A stretch of DNA of 33,918 nt from Psychrobacter pasteurii (GTDB lineage Bacteria; Pseudomonadota; Gammaproteobacteria; Pseudomonadales; Moraxellaceae), in assembly GCF_900162815.1 (NCBI RefSeq), contig NZ_FUGD01000041.1:1-33918 (forward strand), read 5' to 3'. Position 1 is the first letter of the stretch; every line of letters starts with the position of its first letter. This document shows positions 33,822 through 33,918 of the stretch, piece after piece. The position numbers were made by a program, and so were the translations under genes. The notes beneath the pieces are model-generated. The model worked only from the letters and a program-made list of their open reading frames with translations, ran no database searches and was not told the origin of the DNA.

Positions 33822-33918
33822 TGAACTGACCCCCAAATGTTGGACGGTTTAGTTTAGATCAAGGACTGAGTTCTGTATTGCACAGGACTCAGTCCTTTTA
33901 GTTTAAGTTGAATACGTT
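33822..33918. mobile_element. Terminal part of an IS3-family (IS150-type) insertion element
   Basis: From 33822 the sequence has a TGAACTG start, then ACCCCCAAATGTTGGACG (33829-33846), which looks like the terminal inverted repeat of IS150-group elements (TG start, C-rich, then GTTGGACG). It is followed within 20 bases by a long hairpin. The transposase, opposite end and target duplication are beyond the window edge, so strand and completeness cannot be judged. Confidence 0.55.
33861..33897. terminator. Hairpin inside the putative IS end
   Basis: AAGGACTGAGT (33861-33871) pairs with ACTCAGTCCTT (33887-33897), and the stem continues after one T-G position with CTGT/ACAG, loop ATTGC. It is followed by TTTTAG on the plus strand. 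It may stop transcription entering or leaving the element, including from the LysE gene. Confidence 0.7.

Overview
The window reads as a mostly core-genome chromosomal segment of a gammaproteobacterium of the family Moraxellaceae, most likely Psychrobacter. This is inferred from the order rlmN - pilW - rodZ - ispG - hisS - yfgM-like - bamB, from protein resemblance, and from moderate GC with AT-rich spacers; no database was searched. Most genes are ordinary housekeeping genes. Both edges carry mobile DNA: the 3' end of an IS200/IS605-type tnpB element on the left (1-276) and what looks like one terminus of an IS3-family element on the right (from about 33822).

Layout. 378-8601 (+) is an envelope, isoprenoid and translation cluster: rlmN, a broken pilW, rodZ, ispG, hisS, a YfgM-like anchored TPR protein and bamB, closed by a strong bidirectional hairpin. 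8707-10860 (-) holds a DUF1853 protein and an alpha/beta hydrolase. 11030-14278 holds a LOG-family protein (+), an FAD-dependent oxidoreductase (-) and a DUF1294 membrane protein (+). 14374-18769 (-) holds lspA and ileS overlapping at the stop/start, then engB. 19522-20862 (+) holds two periplasmic cytochromes (c5-like and dihaem c4) with large leaders. 21142-22616 (+) is a two-gene unit of a divergent NSS-like membrane protein and RnfH. bamE (-) and fur (+) diverge; pilT (-) and yggS (+) diverge; nadE (-) follows. 28313-28771 is an unrecognised anchored protein with cysteine pairs. 28927-29985 (-) is a ZapB/TIGR02449-like coiled-coil protein plus ZapA, divergent from a UPF0149 (YgfB) gene. 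31245-33737 (+) is an operon-like run of nucleoside deaminase, argE and a LysE/RhtB exporter.

Shared themes. Lipoprotein and outer-membrane biogenesis is well represented (lspA, bamB, bamE, rodZ). Type IV pilus functions appear as an intact retraction ATPase (pilT) but a clearly decayed pilotin gene (pilW), so pilus assembly in this strain is questionable. Electron transport is represented by c4/c5 cytochromes, and iron control by fur.

The most notable non-gene structure is a set of unrelated short tandem repeats (16-20 bp units, 2 to 7 copies) lying in spacers next to gene ends or starts; the largest is 7 x 16 bp just upstream of the UPF0149 gene. I see no CRISPR array, tRNA, rRNA or defence cluster, and no convincing new multi-gene system. 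The best candidates for new biology are the NSS-like protein lacking the usual sodium-site motif and the CxxC/coiled-coil membrane protein.
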